Program-made: the position numbers and the translations under genes
Assembly: GCA_016719885.1 (NCBI GenBank)
Contig: JADJYF010000008.1
Location: 186,001-250,000 of the forward strand
Direction: 5' to 3'
Source: Pseudomonadota bacterium
GTDB taxonomy: Bacteria; Pseudomonadota; Gammaproteobacteria; Ga0077536
DNA: 64,000 bases
Shown here: in pieces, positions 8,023-16,518 of the stretch
Position numbering within the stretch: the first letter of the stretch is position 1
Layout: the number at the start of each line of letters is the position of its first letter
The notes under the pieces: generated by a model
Told to the model about the DNA's origin: nothing
The model's database searches: none
What the model saw: the letters and a program-made list of their open reading frames with translations, nothing else

Positions 8023-10641
8023 TCATAGCGACAGGATGCCCATCGCCTTCAACACCAGGAACAGGCTGGCGCCGATCAGGAGGTTCTTGAAACCGACATA
8101 GCACAGCATGTCCATGATGCTCGCCACGCGGTAATGGCGCTGCCACCACGGTCCGTCCTTCACGTAACGCTTGCCACCGAGACGCACCATCACTTCGAAC
8201 ACGCTCCAGGTGAACCACCAGGCCATCACCACCACCGCCTCGATACGACCGGCGGCCGCCAGCACCCATACCAGGGTCGCGCCCACCGCCAGCGCGAAGC
8301 CGGCTGCCTGCAGCGTGCGCTGCGCCTGGAAGCCCGTGCGGCTCCACGGCCACAGGTGATCGATGAGTTCATTCCACAGCCATTGCATCACACCCGCCGG
8401 CACCGCGTAAGGCGGCGTGACCGGATCGGTGGGCAGACGCGGATCGACCGTGCTGCGCGGCGCGTGGCCGCGCGCGACCGGCGCCTCGTAGGGTACGGAC
8501 TTGATCGGTATGTAATAGCCGTCGGCGCCTATCGGCGTGAGTTCCAGGCCGGCCTTGGTGCGGCGCTTACGCTCGTGCACCAAGGGCGGACAGGTGCCCG
8601 CGTCGGTATAGAGAATCATGCAGTCCAGGCAATGCAGGCATTCGCGATGATCGATGCGCCCGTCGCTGTCGATGGCCAGCGAGCCGCAGCCCTTGGCGCA
8701 GGCATGGCAGCTCGCGCATTCCTGCTTGCGCTTCAAGCCGTACCAGCGAAACGTCGACGGCATGGCGAGCGCCGCGCCCAGCGGGCACAGGTATTTGCAG
8801 AACGGCCGCTCGATGAATATCGACAGGCCGAGCAGCACCGCCACGAACAGGGTGTAGGGCCAGCTGCGGTTGAACATGCCGACCAGGAAAGTGGTCTTGA
8901 ACGGCTCGATCTCGGCCAGAGTCTCGGCCAGCGACATGGAGAACATCGACACCGTCAGCAGCGCGAAGAATATCCCGTACTTCACCCATTTCAGACGATT
9001 GTGCCAGCGCATCGGCAAATGGCCCTGCCAGCGCCCGAGGCCGAGCTTGCCACTGACTTTATAGATGAGTTCCGACATCGAGCCGAACGGGCACAGCCAG
9101 CCGCAGAACAAGCCGCGGCCCCAGATGAACACCGTGACGATGATGAAGATCCAGAAAATGAAAATGAACGGGTCGCTTAAGAACAGCTCCCAGGTCCACT
9201 TGAACAGCAGCGAGTGAAACCAGGTCAGCACCTGGGTGATGGACGGCTGCGCGAGCAGGCCGAAGCCGACCGCGCCTATGCTGATGAGCCAGGCCGCGTA
9301 CTTGAAGCCGTTGACCGGCCACTTGTTGTGGTGGGTGGAACGGCGCGTGAGCTTGTCGCGCAACGCATACACCACCGCCACCATCACCAGCAGCGCCGTG
9401 AAGGCGACGATTTCGACGATGCGCGATTTCCAGATCTTGAGCCAGGTCGGATCGGGCAGCAGGATGCGCGGCCGGCCGTCTTGCAGGGTCGCGGCGGGCA
9501 ACCAGTACTCGGCGGTGAAATTGGCGAAGCTGCGCGCGCCGCTTTCGCGATCGACGCGATTGCCGAGAAACACCAGCTGCCAGGGATAGGCGGGCGAGAA
9601 AGCCTTGGAGCGCACGATGAACACCGCCGACTCGTCGAAGCGCGGTGCACCGGCGGCGGCTACGCCGTAGAGATTGAGATAATCGGTATCGCGAAACGTG
9701 AAGGCATCGCTGCCCTGGCGCACCTGCACGCGATCATAGATGCCGCCACGCACGAAGCCCGAACCCTTGAACGATTCCTGGCCGGCGGTGCGGATCACGA
9801 ACAGCGCGGTCTCGTCGTCCTTGAGCCGCGCCATGAGCGCCTTGTAACCCGCCTCGCCGAGAACCGCGCGGCCGATGTCCGGCTGGTTGAGACAGCCGAA
9901 CCACAACTCGATGAAGGGCGTCGGGCCCGCCGGCAGGCCGACCGCTTCGGGCGCCACCACCAACTGCCGCACGCTGCCCTCGGCGACCAGGCTTGCCCAA
10001 TCGAGATTGCGCGCGCGGTCGATGTACCGCGGCGGCTCGCGCACGGTCGGCGCGAGAATGCCGACCTGGCGCGCCACCGCCTGCGCCGAGGCCATCATCA
10101 CCTGGTTCTCGGCGATGACGGTGACGGTGGCGCCGGAGATCGCGTCGAGGCCGACATGGCCGTTGTCATCGCTGACGCCACCGACCTGGATGTCGTCGCC
10201 GACGTGCTTGCCGAGATACTGATCGAGGAACTTGGTGAGCGCACCCTCCGGAATGCCGAGCAGGAGGATGGGCTCGGAATGCTTCAAGACCTTGGTGCCG
10301 ACGAAGCGGCCGCCCTTGTCCAGGCCAATCAGAGTGACCACCGGCTTGCCCGAATAGGCCGGCGTATCGGTGACGTCGGTCGACAGCACGACGTAGCCCA
10401 GCAGCGCCGGCTTGCCGTCCTGTTCGCCATAGGCTTCGACGTAGGGCGGGTTGCCCTTGCGCTCGGAAAAACTCATGGCGCCGGGAAATACCTCGGCGCA
10501 GGGCGCGTAATCGCAGAGCTTGGGCGAGCTGTGCAGTTCTTCCGGCAGCTTGGCGTCGTAGGCGTTGGCGAGCGCCAGCGGCGACGCGCACACCAGGAGC
10601 AGCGCCAGCCAGCAGCGAACCAGGGTGAAAGAAGGCGTCAT
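8023..10641 (-). CDS. nosR: NosR, polytopic flavo-/iron-sulfur protein for N2O respiration
   Basis: This 872-residue protein has a signal peptide (cleaved near SPLALA), a periplasmic FMN-binding domain whose SGATVT motif carries the covalent flavin-threonine, a set of transmembrane helices, and two cytoplasmic CxxxCP motifs (FCGWLCP and FCKYLCP). Ferredoxin-like clusters follow (CASCHACAKGC and CLHCLDC). NosR passes electrons from quinol toward NosZ and is needed for nos expression and sustained activity. The ATG at 10641 was chosen because GGAGGT sits 8 bases upstream and a signal peptide follows directly. The gene is separated from nosZ by two strong hairpins, so it may be transcribed partly from its own promoter. 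Confidence 0.95.
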   Translation of the reverse strand: MTPSFTLVRCWLALLLVCASPLALANAYDAKLPEELHSSPKLCDYAPCAEVFPGAMSFSERKGNPPYVEAYGEQDGKPALLGYVVLSTDVTDTPAYSGKPVVTLIGLDKGGRFVGTKVLKHSEPILLLGIPEGALTKFLDQYLGKHVGDDIQVGGVSDDNGHVGLDAISGATVTVIAENQVMMASAQAVARQVGILAPTVREPPRYIDRARNLDWASLVAEGSVRQLVVAPEAVGLPAGPTPFIELWFGCLNQPDIGRAVLGEAGYKALMARLKDDETALFVIRTAGQESFKGSGFVRGGIYDRVQVRQGSDAFTFRDTDYLNLYGVAAAGAPRFDESAVFIVRSKAFSPAYPWQLVFLGNRVDRESGARSFANFTAEYWLPAATLQDGRPRILLPDPTWLKIWKSRIVEIVAFTALLVMVAVVYALRDKLTRRSTHHNKWPVNGFKYAAWLISIGAVGFGLLAQPSITQVLTWFHSLLFKWTWELFLSDPFIFIFWIFIIVTVFIWGRGLFCGWLCPFGSMSELIYKVSGKLGLGRWQGHLPMRWHNRLKWVKYGIFFALLTVSMFSMSLAETLAEIEPFKTTFLVGMFNRSWPYTLFVAVLLGLSIFIERPFCKYLCPLGAALAMPSTFRWYGLKRKQECASCHACAKGCGSLAIDSDGRIDHRECLHCLDCMILYTDAGTCPPLVHERKRRTKAGLELTPIGADGYYIPIKSVPYEAPVARGHAPRSTVDPRLPTDPVTPPYAVPAGVMQWLWNELIDHLWPWSRTGFQAQRTLQAAGFALAVGATLVWVLAAAGRIEAVVVMAWWFTWSVFEVMVRLGGKRYVKDGPWWQRHYRVASIMDMLCYVGFKNLLIGASLFLVLKAMGILSL

Positions 10642-10765
10642 GGCCTTACCTCCAGACATCTTCATGGAGCAGGCGTGTTGCGGCCCGGGCGGTGAGTCAA
10701 TTCCGATCCCGAACACCGACGCCACGCGATCCCCGTGTCATCCTGTGCGGGTTGGGTGAAGTATA

Positions 10766-10794
10766 GAGCTGGTCTCACAATGTGAGACCAGCTC
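10766..10794. terminator. Perfect 14-bp inverted repeat between nosZ and nosR
   Basis: Arms 10766-10779 and 10781-10794 are exact reverse complements around a single A. It is the distal one of two consecutive hairpins after nosZ. There is no U-tract, so it may act as an mRNA-stabilising or attenuating structure, or be an operator upstream of nosR, rather than a classical terminator. Confidence 0.6.
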
Positions 10795-10801
10795 CATGCA
10801 G

Positions 10802-10832
10802 CCTGGCCCCGTCGCCAAGCGACGGGGCCAGG
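10802..10832 (-). terminator. GC-rich hairpin directly after nosZ
   Basis: 14-bp arms 10802-10815 and 10819-10832 pair perfectly around CAA and begin 8 bp beyond the nosZ stop. The stem is nearly all G-C. The placement suits an intrinsic, U-less terminator or an mRNA 3'-end protector that would raise nosZ message over nosRDFYL. Confidence 0.65.
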
Positions 10833-10839
10833 GCGTTGG

Positions 10840-12807
10840 TCAGGCCTCGACCAGCATGCGGCCGCGCATTTCCAGGTGCAACGCATGGCAGAAATGCGTG
10901 CAGTAGTACCAGTACACACCGGCTTTCTCGACGGTGAAGGTGACCGACGCGGTCTCCTGGGGATTCACCACGAAATTGATGTTGTGTTTCGGCAATGCGA
11001 AGCCATGGGACAGATCCTCGACCTTGTCGAGGTTGGTAAGGATGACGGTCACCTCGTCGCCCACTTTCACCTTGAACTCGCGAGGCGTGAAGGTCGGCGC
11101 CTGGGAGGCAATGCGCACCGTCACCTTCTTGCCGTCGCGCGTCACGCCGGTGTCCTTCGCGTCCTTCACCGCCAGCGGGAAGTCGTCGATGTTGTAGACC
11201 TGCTTGGGCTGCAGCAGCTCGCGCTTGAAGATGATGAAGTCATGGGGTTCCGGACGCACCGGGTGATCCGACACCAGCACCATCTTGTCGCCGGAGATAT
11301 CGATCAACTGCTCGTTCTCGGGATGCATGGGGCCGACCGGCAGGTAACGGTCCTTGGAGAACTTGCAGCCCACCGCCAGCCACTTGCCGTCGGCGGCCAT
11401 GGTCTCGGACTGCGAGGCGTTGATGTGGCCCGGCTGGTACTGCACGTCGACGCGGTCAATCACGTATTGCGACTTGTTGTCGCCGCCATGGAACTTGATC
11501 GCCGCATCGACATTCCATTTCACCACCTGGCTGTCGAGGAACAGGGTGGTATAGGCGTTGCCGCGCCCGTCGAAAGCGGTGTGCAAGGGCCCGAGACCCA
11601 GTTCCACTTCGGCGACGATGGACTTGTCGAGGCTGTCGAGCTTGCCGTCGAACCAGTCCAGCACCTTGGCCAGTTCGATCACCGTGGCGGTGGGCGAGAG
11701 CTTGCCGGCGCAGATGAAGTACTTGCCGTCCGGCGAGGCATTCACGCCGTGGGGATTCTTCGGCACCGACACGCGGCCGACCAGCGCGGTCTTGGGATCG
11801 GCATTGGCTGCCAGCGTGCCGTCCACCACCGGTACCTTGGAGTCGCCGATGGTGGTGAACTTGCCGTCCTTGACCGCCTGCTCGATGCGCGCGACATGGA
11901 AGAACAGGCAGCCGTCACGCTCGGCGGACATCATGTCCTCGTAGTGCGCGCCGCCTTCGGTGTTGTACTGGTTGGTGGCGGCCAGCTTGCCGTCGTAGGA
12001 ACTCGCGGTGAGATCGCAGTTGCCGTCGATCAGCACCTGCCAGCGCACGTCCATGGTTTCGGCGTCTACGCAGGTGAACAGCGAACGGTACTTGTCGGTG
12101 GCCTCGAGGTCCTGGCCGTCATTGGCCTGGGGAATGGCGAACTCGGCGCCGCAGAACACGCGCGTGGTGTAGTTGATGGCCGGGTCCACCGGGTCGCGCT
12201 TGTCGGGAAAGATGCCGTGAAAACCCTGGATATTGGGCAGCTCGGTGATCTTGTCACAGATGAAGTAGTCGAGCCGGATGCGCGCGATACGGCTGTTGAT
12301 CTTGTCGTTGATCCAGGCGTAGCGGCCGTCGTAATTGCCGTCCTTGTAGGACGCATGCACGTGGTGGGTGTCGCCGACCGTGTAACGCAGGTGACCATCG
12401 GGCTTGGTGCCCATGATCTTCTTCGACTCGTTGGTGATGCCCCAGCCGATGAGAGCGTCGGGCGTGAAGCACGGCACGCGCAGGATCTCGCGGCCGGACG
12501 GCAGCCCCAGCACGCGCAGGTCGCCGGTGTGGCCACCGCTCCACAGGCCGTAATAGGTGTCGAGTTCGCCGGGCTTGAGATGGGTGGCGGCGGCCGGGTC
12601 AGCGGTCGGCGCGGCCGCCGCGGCGGGTGCCGGTGCGGCTGCGCTGGCGGCGGGCGCCGCGGCGGGGGCGGCGGCCTCCTGCTTGGAACAGGCGGCCATG
12701 CCCAAGGCCATACCGGTGCCGGCCACACCGGCGGCGGCGGCGGTATTCAGGAAGCGACGACGATTGACGTCCAATTGGTCGCCCGGTTCATGCCCCTTGT
12801 TCTTCAT
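10840..12807 (-). CDS. nosZ: Nitrous oxide reductase NosZ
   Basis: This 655-residue periplasmic enzyme reduces N2O to N2 at the tetranuclear CuZ site. A twin-arginine signal (NRRRFLNTAAAAG) marks it as Tat-exported, as in clade I. The propeller carries the CuZ ligand motif GDTHHVH and the conserved PELGLGPLHTAF-like block (here VELGLGPLHTAFDGRGNAYT). The C-terminal cupredoxin has the CuA site YYCTHFCHALHLEM (C-x3-C-x3-H-x2-M). The ATG is preceded by AGAGGAG. Oddly, the signal ends in GMAAC, which fits a lipobox, and is followed by about 30 Ala/Pro residues before the conserved domain, suggesting a lipid-anchored form. Confidence 0.96.
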   Translation of the reverse strand: MKNKGHEPGDQLDVNRRRFLNTAAAAGVAGTGMALGMAACSKQEAAAPAAAPAASAAAPAPAAAAAPTADPAAATHLKPGELDTYYGLWSGGHTGDLRVLGLPSGREILRVPCFTPDALIGWGITNESKKIMGTKPDGHLRYTVGDTHHVHASYKDGNYDGRYAWINDKINSRIARIRLDYFICDKITELPNIQGFHGIFPDKRDPVDPAINYTTRVFCGAEFAIPQANDGQDLEATDKYRSLFTCVDAETMDVRWQVLIDGNCDLTASSYDGKLAATNQYNTEGGAHYEDMMSAERDGCLFFHVARIEQAVKDGKFTTIGDSKVPVVDGTLAANADPKTALVGRVSVPKNPHGVNASPDGKYFICAGKLSPTATVIELAKVLDWFDGKLDSLDKSIVAEVELGLGPLHTAFDGRGNAYTTLFLDSQVVKWNVDAAIKFHGGDNKSQYVIDRVDVQYQPGHINASQSETMAADGKWLAVGCKFSKDRYLPVGPMHPENEQLIDISGDKMVLVSDHPVRPEPHDFIIFKRELLQPKQVYNIDDFPLAVKDAKDTGVTRDGKKVTVRIASQAPTFTPREFKVKVGDEVTVILTNLDKVEDLSHGFALPKHNINFVVNPQETASVTFTVEKAGVYWYYCTHFCHALHLEMRGRMLVEA

Positions 12808-12913
12808 CTTTTTTACTCCTCTTGCGTCGCGGAGTGCGCCGCGGTCCGAGACGGCGTCGCACAGAATTGGGACGATGCATGCCGGGGTGTCTGTCGCTCC
12901 CCGCGGCTCGTCA

Positions 12914-12932
12914 CTGCGACATTTTGTCGCAG
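12914..12932. promoter_or_regulatory. 8-bp inverted repeat in the nosZ leader
   Basis: CTGCGACA, TTT, TGTCGCAG form a perfect palindrome about 107 bp before the nosZ start. If the FNR-type box at 12965 sits near -41.5, this palindrome would cover the transcription start and early leader of nosZ. It could be a repressor operator or a 5' UTR hairpin; no known regulator is assigned. Confidence 0.5.
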
Positions 12933-12964
12933 CAGTAATGTCGGCCGCGAGACCTGAAATCGCA

Positions 12965-12978
12965 TTGATCGATATCAA
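12965..12978. promoter_or_regulatory. FNR/DNR-type binding site between nosZ and apbE
   Basis: TTGATCGATATCAA matches the symmetrical TTGAT-N4-ATCAA consensus of the CRP/FNR family (FNR, ANR, DNR/NNR) at every defined base. It lies in the divergent nosZ-apbE interval of about 330 bp. At class II spacing, a TATAAT-like GATTAA (13003-13008) falls at -10 for apbE, and a weaker ACATTA on the other strand (about 12935-12940) falls at -10 for nosZ. Control by anaerobiosis or NO of both units is therefore likely. Nothing else coding lies in 12808-13136. Confidence 0.8.
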
Positions 12979-13136
12979 AGCCCTATCCACAAAAATTTTG
13001 AGGATTAATTCCAGTTCCTCGAAATTCAAACCACGAAAATCTCATGGGCTGGGTAGCGAATCGGCGCGGGCGTGGGCATGGCGTGGACCGCGCGGGACAA
13101 TGGCGCGGCCGGCAGGGGCCTGTAACGAGATTGAAG

Positions 13137-14147
13137 ATGTCGAGAGCGATGTTGGTGAGACTGGTGTCGCTGGCGTGGCTGGCGCTTGCGATGGCCCAGG
13201 CGGCGACGGCCGATGCGCTGCGTCTGCGCGGCGAGACCATGGGCACCACCTGGCAGGTGAGCGTGGTCACGGCGACGCCGGCGGCGAGCGATCTCAGGCG
13301 GCGTATCGACGCACTGCTCGAACGCATCAACGGGCAGATGTCGACCTACCGGCCGCAGTCCGAGCTGTCGCTTTTGAATGCCAACCCGAGTCGCGACTGG
13401 CTGCCGGTGTCGGGCGAGCTCTTTACCGTGTTGCAGGCGGCGCGACAGGTCAGCATCGCCACCGATGGCGCCTTCGACATCACGGTCGGGCCGTTGGTGA
13501 ACCTGTGGGGTTTCGGTGCGCAGGCTCGCGTTGATGCGCCGCCCTCAACGGGCGCCTTGCGCGACACCCAAGCCCGCGTCGGCTACCGGCAGCTTGAACT
13601 GGCGGACGCGCCGCCGCGGCTACGCAAGGCGCGCGGCGACGTCTATCTCGACCTGTCGGCCATCGCCAAGGGTTACGCGGTCGACCAGGTCGCTGAACTG
13701 CTCGAGCGCGCCGGCATCACGGACTACCTGGTCGACATCGGTGGTGAGGTGCGCGCCCGCGGTCATAACGCCGAGGGCCGGCCGTGGCAGGTGGGCGTGG
13801 CGCTACCGCGCGCCGATGTCGACCGTATCGAGCGAGTGCTGCCCCTTACCGATACCGCGCTCGCCACCTCGGGCGATTACCGCAACTTTTTCGAATACCA
13901 GGGCCGTCGCTACTCCCACGAAATCGACCCCGCGAGCGGCCAGCCGGTCAGCAACGACGTGGCCTCGGTGAGCGTGCTGCACGCCTCGTGCATGCTGGCC
14001 GATGCCTATGCGACGGCTTTCATGGTGCTGGGCGCCGAGCGCGCGCTCGCCGTCGCCGCCCGGCACAAGCTCGAAGTGCTGTTCCTGCTGCGCGATGGCG
14101 AGGGATTTCGCGCCCGCGCCAGCGCCGGTTTTCCGGCGCGACGCTGA
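13137..14147 (+). CDS. apbE: FAD:protein FMN transferase (ApbE/NosX)
   Basis: This 336-residue exported protein (signal peptide to about residue 25) belongs to the ApbE family, which transfers FMN from FAD onto a threonine of partner proteins. Family motifs are GETMGTTWQV at the mature N-terminus, DLSAIAKGYAVDQ, DIGGEVRARG, ATSGDYRNFF, HEIDPASGQPV and the DAYATAF metal/FAD loop. In nos clusters this protein is called NosX and flavinylates NosR, whose SGATVT acceptor is encoded here. It is divergent from nosZ and shares the FNR-type box. ATG at 13137 was preferred because it starts the signal peptide; a second ATG lies at 13149. Confidence 0.92.
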   Translation: MSRAMLVRLVSLAWLALAMAQAATADALRLRGETMGTTWQVSVVTATPAASDLRRRIDALLERINGQMSTYRPQSELSLLNANPSRDWLPVSGELFTVLQAARQVSIATDGAFDITVGPLVNLWGFGAQARVDAPPSTGALRDTQARVGYRQLELADAPPRLRKARGDVYLDLSAIAKGYAVDQVAELLERAGITDYLVDIGGEVRARGHNAEGRPWQVGVALPRADVDRIERVLPLTDTALATSGDYRNFFEYQGRRYSHEIDPASGQPVSNDVASVSVLHASCMLADAYATAFMVLGAERALAVAARHKLEVLFLLRDGEGFRARASAGFPARR

Positions 14148-14154
14148 ACTTGGC

Positions 14155-14183
14155 GCAGGCCCGCACGGCAAGGTCGGGCCTGC
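14155..14183. terminator. Hairpin between convergent apbE and VPEP-CTERM gene
   Basis: GCAGGCCCG (14155-14163) pairs with CGGGCCTGC (14175-14183) over an 11-base loop, in the 44-bp gap between two convergent genes. It may work as a bidirectional terminator although no U-tract follows. Confidence 0.5.
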
Positions 14184-14191
14184 GGCAGGTG

Positions 14192-14851
14192 TTAGCCCTC
14201 GGTGCGCCGCCTGCGCGCGTACACCAGACCCAGCAGGGCTGCGCCCGTCAACCCCAGGCTGGTCGGTTCGGGAACCGCCGTACCATTGACTTCGAACGTC
14301 ACTTCGGAAATGCCCAGGCAATTGCATGAGTCGAGGTTGGAGAACGAATTGATATGGAAGCGGACATAACGCGCGTTCGTATCGTTCAGATCCAATACGG
14401 AGACGGGAACGTCCGCATTGGGGTCATCGATAGTCGCCATGGCGAAGGAACCTACCAGCGTATCGACGCTGAAATCCGCGACCATGGACGTAAAGACGTC
14501 CATCGAAGTGATACCACGGTAGCTGCCATTGAACAGGCCGATGGCATTGACCAGGTAGGAGCCACCGAGATCGAAATCGATGTCGCCGGGTGCGCTTAAA
14601 CCGAAGTACTGCCCACCGCAGTTATTGCAGCCCGCGCTCGGGTTGCCCGCGACATAGGCGGAGAAGTCGGTGACCCCGGATACAAACGGTGTCACGTTCG
14701 ACTGGTTCATCATGTTGTCCTGCGGGAACCCGCCGAAGGGATCCGCACCGAAGGAATTGTTGACGATGGCAGTGGGGCTCAGGATCACGCCAGCGCTGGC
14801 GACGCCGGAAAAAGCTACCGCGAACAACGCGCTCAAGAATCGACTTTTCAT
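14192..14851 (-). CDS. PEP-CTERM sorted secreted protein
   Basis: This 219-residue protein has an N-terminal signal peptide (to about residue 20) and an F5/8 type C-like or discoidin-like beta domain with two Cys pairs (CNNC, CNC). A C-terminal sorting signal follows, VPEP followed by a hydrophobic helix and YARRRR, the tripartite PEP-CTERM motif recognised by exosortase. Such proteins are exported and processed at the cell surface, usually in exopolysaccharide producers. ATG at 14851 is backed by AAGGAG 10 bases upstream. No exosortase gene is in the window, and the specific function is unknown. Confidence 0.85.
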   Translation of the reverse strand: MKSRFLSALFAVAFSGVASAGVILSPTAIVNNSFGADPFGGFPQDNMMNQSNVTPFVSGVTDFSAYVAGNPSAGCNNCGGQYFGLSAPGDIDFDLGGSYLVNAIGLFNGSYRGITSMDVFTSMVADFSVDTLVGSFAMATIDDPNADVPVSVLDLNDTNARYVRFHINSFSNLDSCNCLGISEVTFEVNGTAVPEPTSLGLTGAALLGLVYARRRRTEG

Positions 14852-15152
14852 CTGCTGGGCTCCTTGCACTCAGGTTGGATGGTTGCATGTCTCGCAGCAG
14901 GATGCTCTGCGAGCGATGCAACGACCGAGCAAGGAACATGCCCGAAAAAATCTGCCACGCGAATTCAGGCGCTTACCGAGCGTCGGGACGTACCAGCCGT
15001 CACCGTGCTCGCCGCCGTGTAAATTTCTCAAGACAATTACACCACCCCGATGGTGTGGGTTTTCTGAGTTTCTTTACAGACCAGGGGCATCATGGCGACC
15101 GGTTTGATGGCCTCCCGCCAGCCTCGAAAGGCGGCGACCCGCCTCCAGACCG
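14852..15152. other. Intergenic interval, no gene seen
   Basis: This 301-bp stretch lies between the start of the PEP-CTERM gene and the 3' end of the monooxygenase operon. It is less GC-rich than its flanks. It holds a weak hairpin (ACACCA 15039-15044 with TGGTGT 15051-15056) that could end the monooxygenase transcript, and presumably the PEP-CTERM promoter, which I cannot locate with confidence. Confidence 0.4.
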
Positions 15153-16175
15153 TCAACCGGAAGCCGCGAAGAAGCGATCGAAGTACAGCTGTTCGGACGG
15201 CAAGCCCTTGGCGCTCAGCAGGCGGCTGACCGTTTCGCACATCGGCGGCGCGCCACACAGGTAGGCGTCGAGGTCGCGCGCGTTGTCGACCGCGTGCTGC
15301 ACGGCGCGCGTGACGGTGCCGCTCGCGCCGCTCCATGCATCGCCGTCCTCGAGACCATCGAGGGTCGGCACGAAATCGAGTTTCACCCCCATCCCTGCGC
15401 GCAGTTCGTCGAGGTAGGGCAGGTCCTGTGGACGCCGCGCACCATAGAAAAGCGAAAAACTGCGCGGATCCTGGCGCTCGGCGGCGTCGCGCAGCATGGC
15501 CATGATCGGCGCGATACCGGAGCCTATCGCGCACAGCAACACCGGGCGCGTGCCGGCGCGCAGATAGCTCGCGCCGAACGGACCGCGCACCGCGATGGCC
15601 TGGCCGGCCTGCATGCGCTCGAGACCGCCGGAGAACGCGCCGCCCTCGATGCGCTTCATGACGAAACTCAGGCGTCGCGCCGACGACGGCGGTGAGGCCA
15701 TCGAGTAGCTGCGCCACACGGTGCCGTCGGCGCCGTCGAGACCGAGTTCGACGAATTGCCCGGCGTAGAATTCGAGCGGCGCCGGCAAGGCGACGTCGAG
15801 CTGCCACAGTTCGGGTGTGAGCTGCGTGACCGCCGCCACTTCGGCGTCGAAACGGCCGGGCGTCAACAACGGTAAGGCCCGCGCATCGGGCAGACGATGA
15901 TCGCGGATCAAGACGTCGCTCAAGGGACGCGCCCGGCACAACAGCGCCCAACCGGCGTCCTGTTCGTTCTCCGGCAGGGCGTAGGCGGTCACCTCGCCGA
16001 GATCGACCTCGCCGTCCTCCACCAGGTATTTGCAGGTCGAACAGCGGCCGTGGCGGCAGCCATAGGAAAGCTCGATACCGTGGCGCAGCGCGCCATCCAA
16101 AATCGTCTCGTGCTCGCCGCAGTTGAAGGTCTGGCCGCCGGGCGCGAGCTCGACGACGTATTCCACATCACTCAT
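15153..16175 (-). CDS. Reductase component of soluble di-iron monooxygenase
   Basis: This 340-residue protein moves electrons from NADH through FAD and [2Fe-2S] to the hydroxylase. The N-terminal plant-type ferredoxin has ligands C40, C45, C48 (GCRHGRCSTC) and C80 (ALLCRA). The FAD-binding barrel shows RSYSMA, and the NAD domain shows AIGSGIAPIMAM and YLCGAPPMCE. Length and order match MmoC, DmpP and PrmB. It is the last gene of the four-gene monooxygenase operon, 28 bp after the coupling protein gene. Confidence 0.92.
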   Translation of the reverse strand: MSDVEYVVELAPGGQTFNCGEHETILDGALRHGIELSYGCRHGRCSTCKYLVEDGEVDLGEVTAYALPENEQDAGWALLCRARPLSDVLIRDHRLPDARALPLLTPGRFDAEVAAVTQLTPELWQLDVALPAPLEFYAGQFVELGLDGADGTVWRSYSMASPPSSARRLSFVMKRIEGGAFSGGLERMQAGQAIAVRGPFGASYLRAGTRPVLLCAIGSGIAPIMAMLRDAAERQDPRSFSLFYGARRPQDLPYLDELRAGMGVKLDFVPTLDGLEDGDAWSGASGTVTRAVQHAVDNARDLDAYLCGAPPMCETVSRLLSAKGLPSEQLYFDRFFAASG

Positions 16176-16203
16176 GAAAGTTGCAACCGACTGGGGCGGG
16201 CGT

Positions 16204-16518
16204 TCAGGGCTCGCGATGGATCTGCGTGACGTCGCTGGTCAGGATGAAGCGGTCCGGCTCGGTCATCACGCGTCCGACATAGGTGGACATGATGACCAGC
16301 CACTGCGACATGCTGAGCTCGGTGCCGAGCTCCTCGGCGACGGCCTTCAAATCGACCTCGATGCGGCCGGTCGGCGAGGTGATCTTCCAGAACGTGCCGT
16401 GATCGGCCACCTGGAGGGAAGGATCGTCGCGCTCCAGTACGTCGAGCGTGGCCTGCGCCTCGGGCGAGCCCTGCATGAGCACCAGCGACACATCGATGCG
16501 ACCGCTGACCGCGTTCAT
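16204..16518 (-). CDS. Coupling/effector protein of di-iron monooxygenase (MmoB/DmpM family)
   Basis: This 104-residue, cofactor-free protein of the MmoB/DmpM family docks on the hydroxylase and tunes oxygen activation. The pattern fits the family: an N-terminal strand VSLVLMQGSPEA, a central FWKITSPTGRIEVDL and the C-terminal MSTYVGRV segment. Its start overlaps the stop of the beta-subunit gene by 4 bp, so stoichiometric co-translation is expected. Confidence 0.88.
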   Translation of the reverse strand: MNAVSGRIDVSLVLMQGSPEAQATLDVLERDDPSLQVADHGTFWKITSPTGRIEVDLKAVAEELGTELSMSQWLVIMSTYVGRVMTEPDRFILTSDVTQIHREP

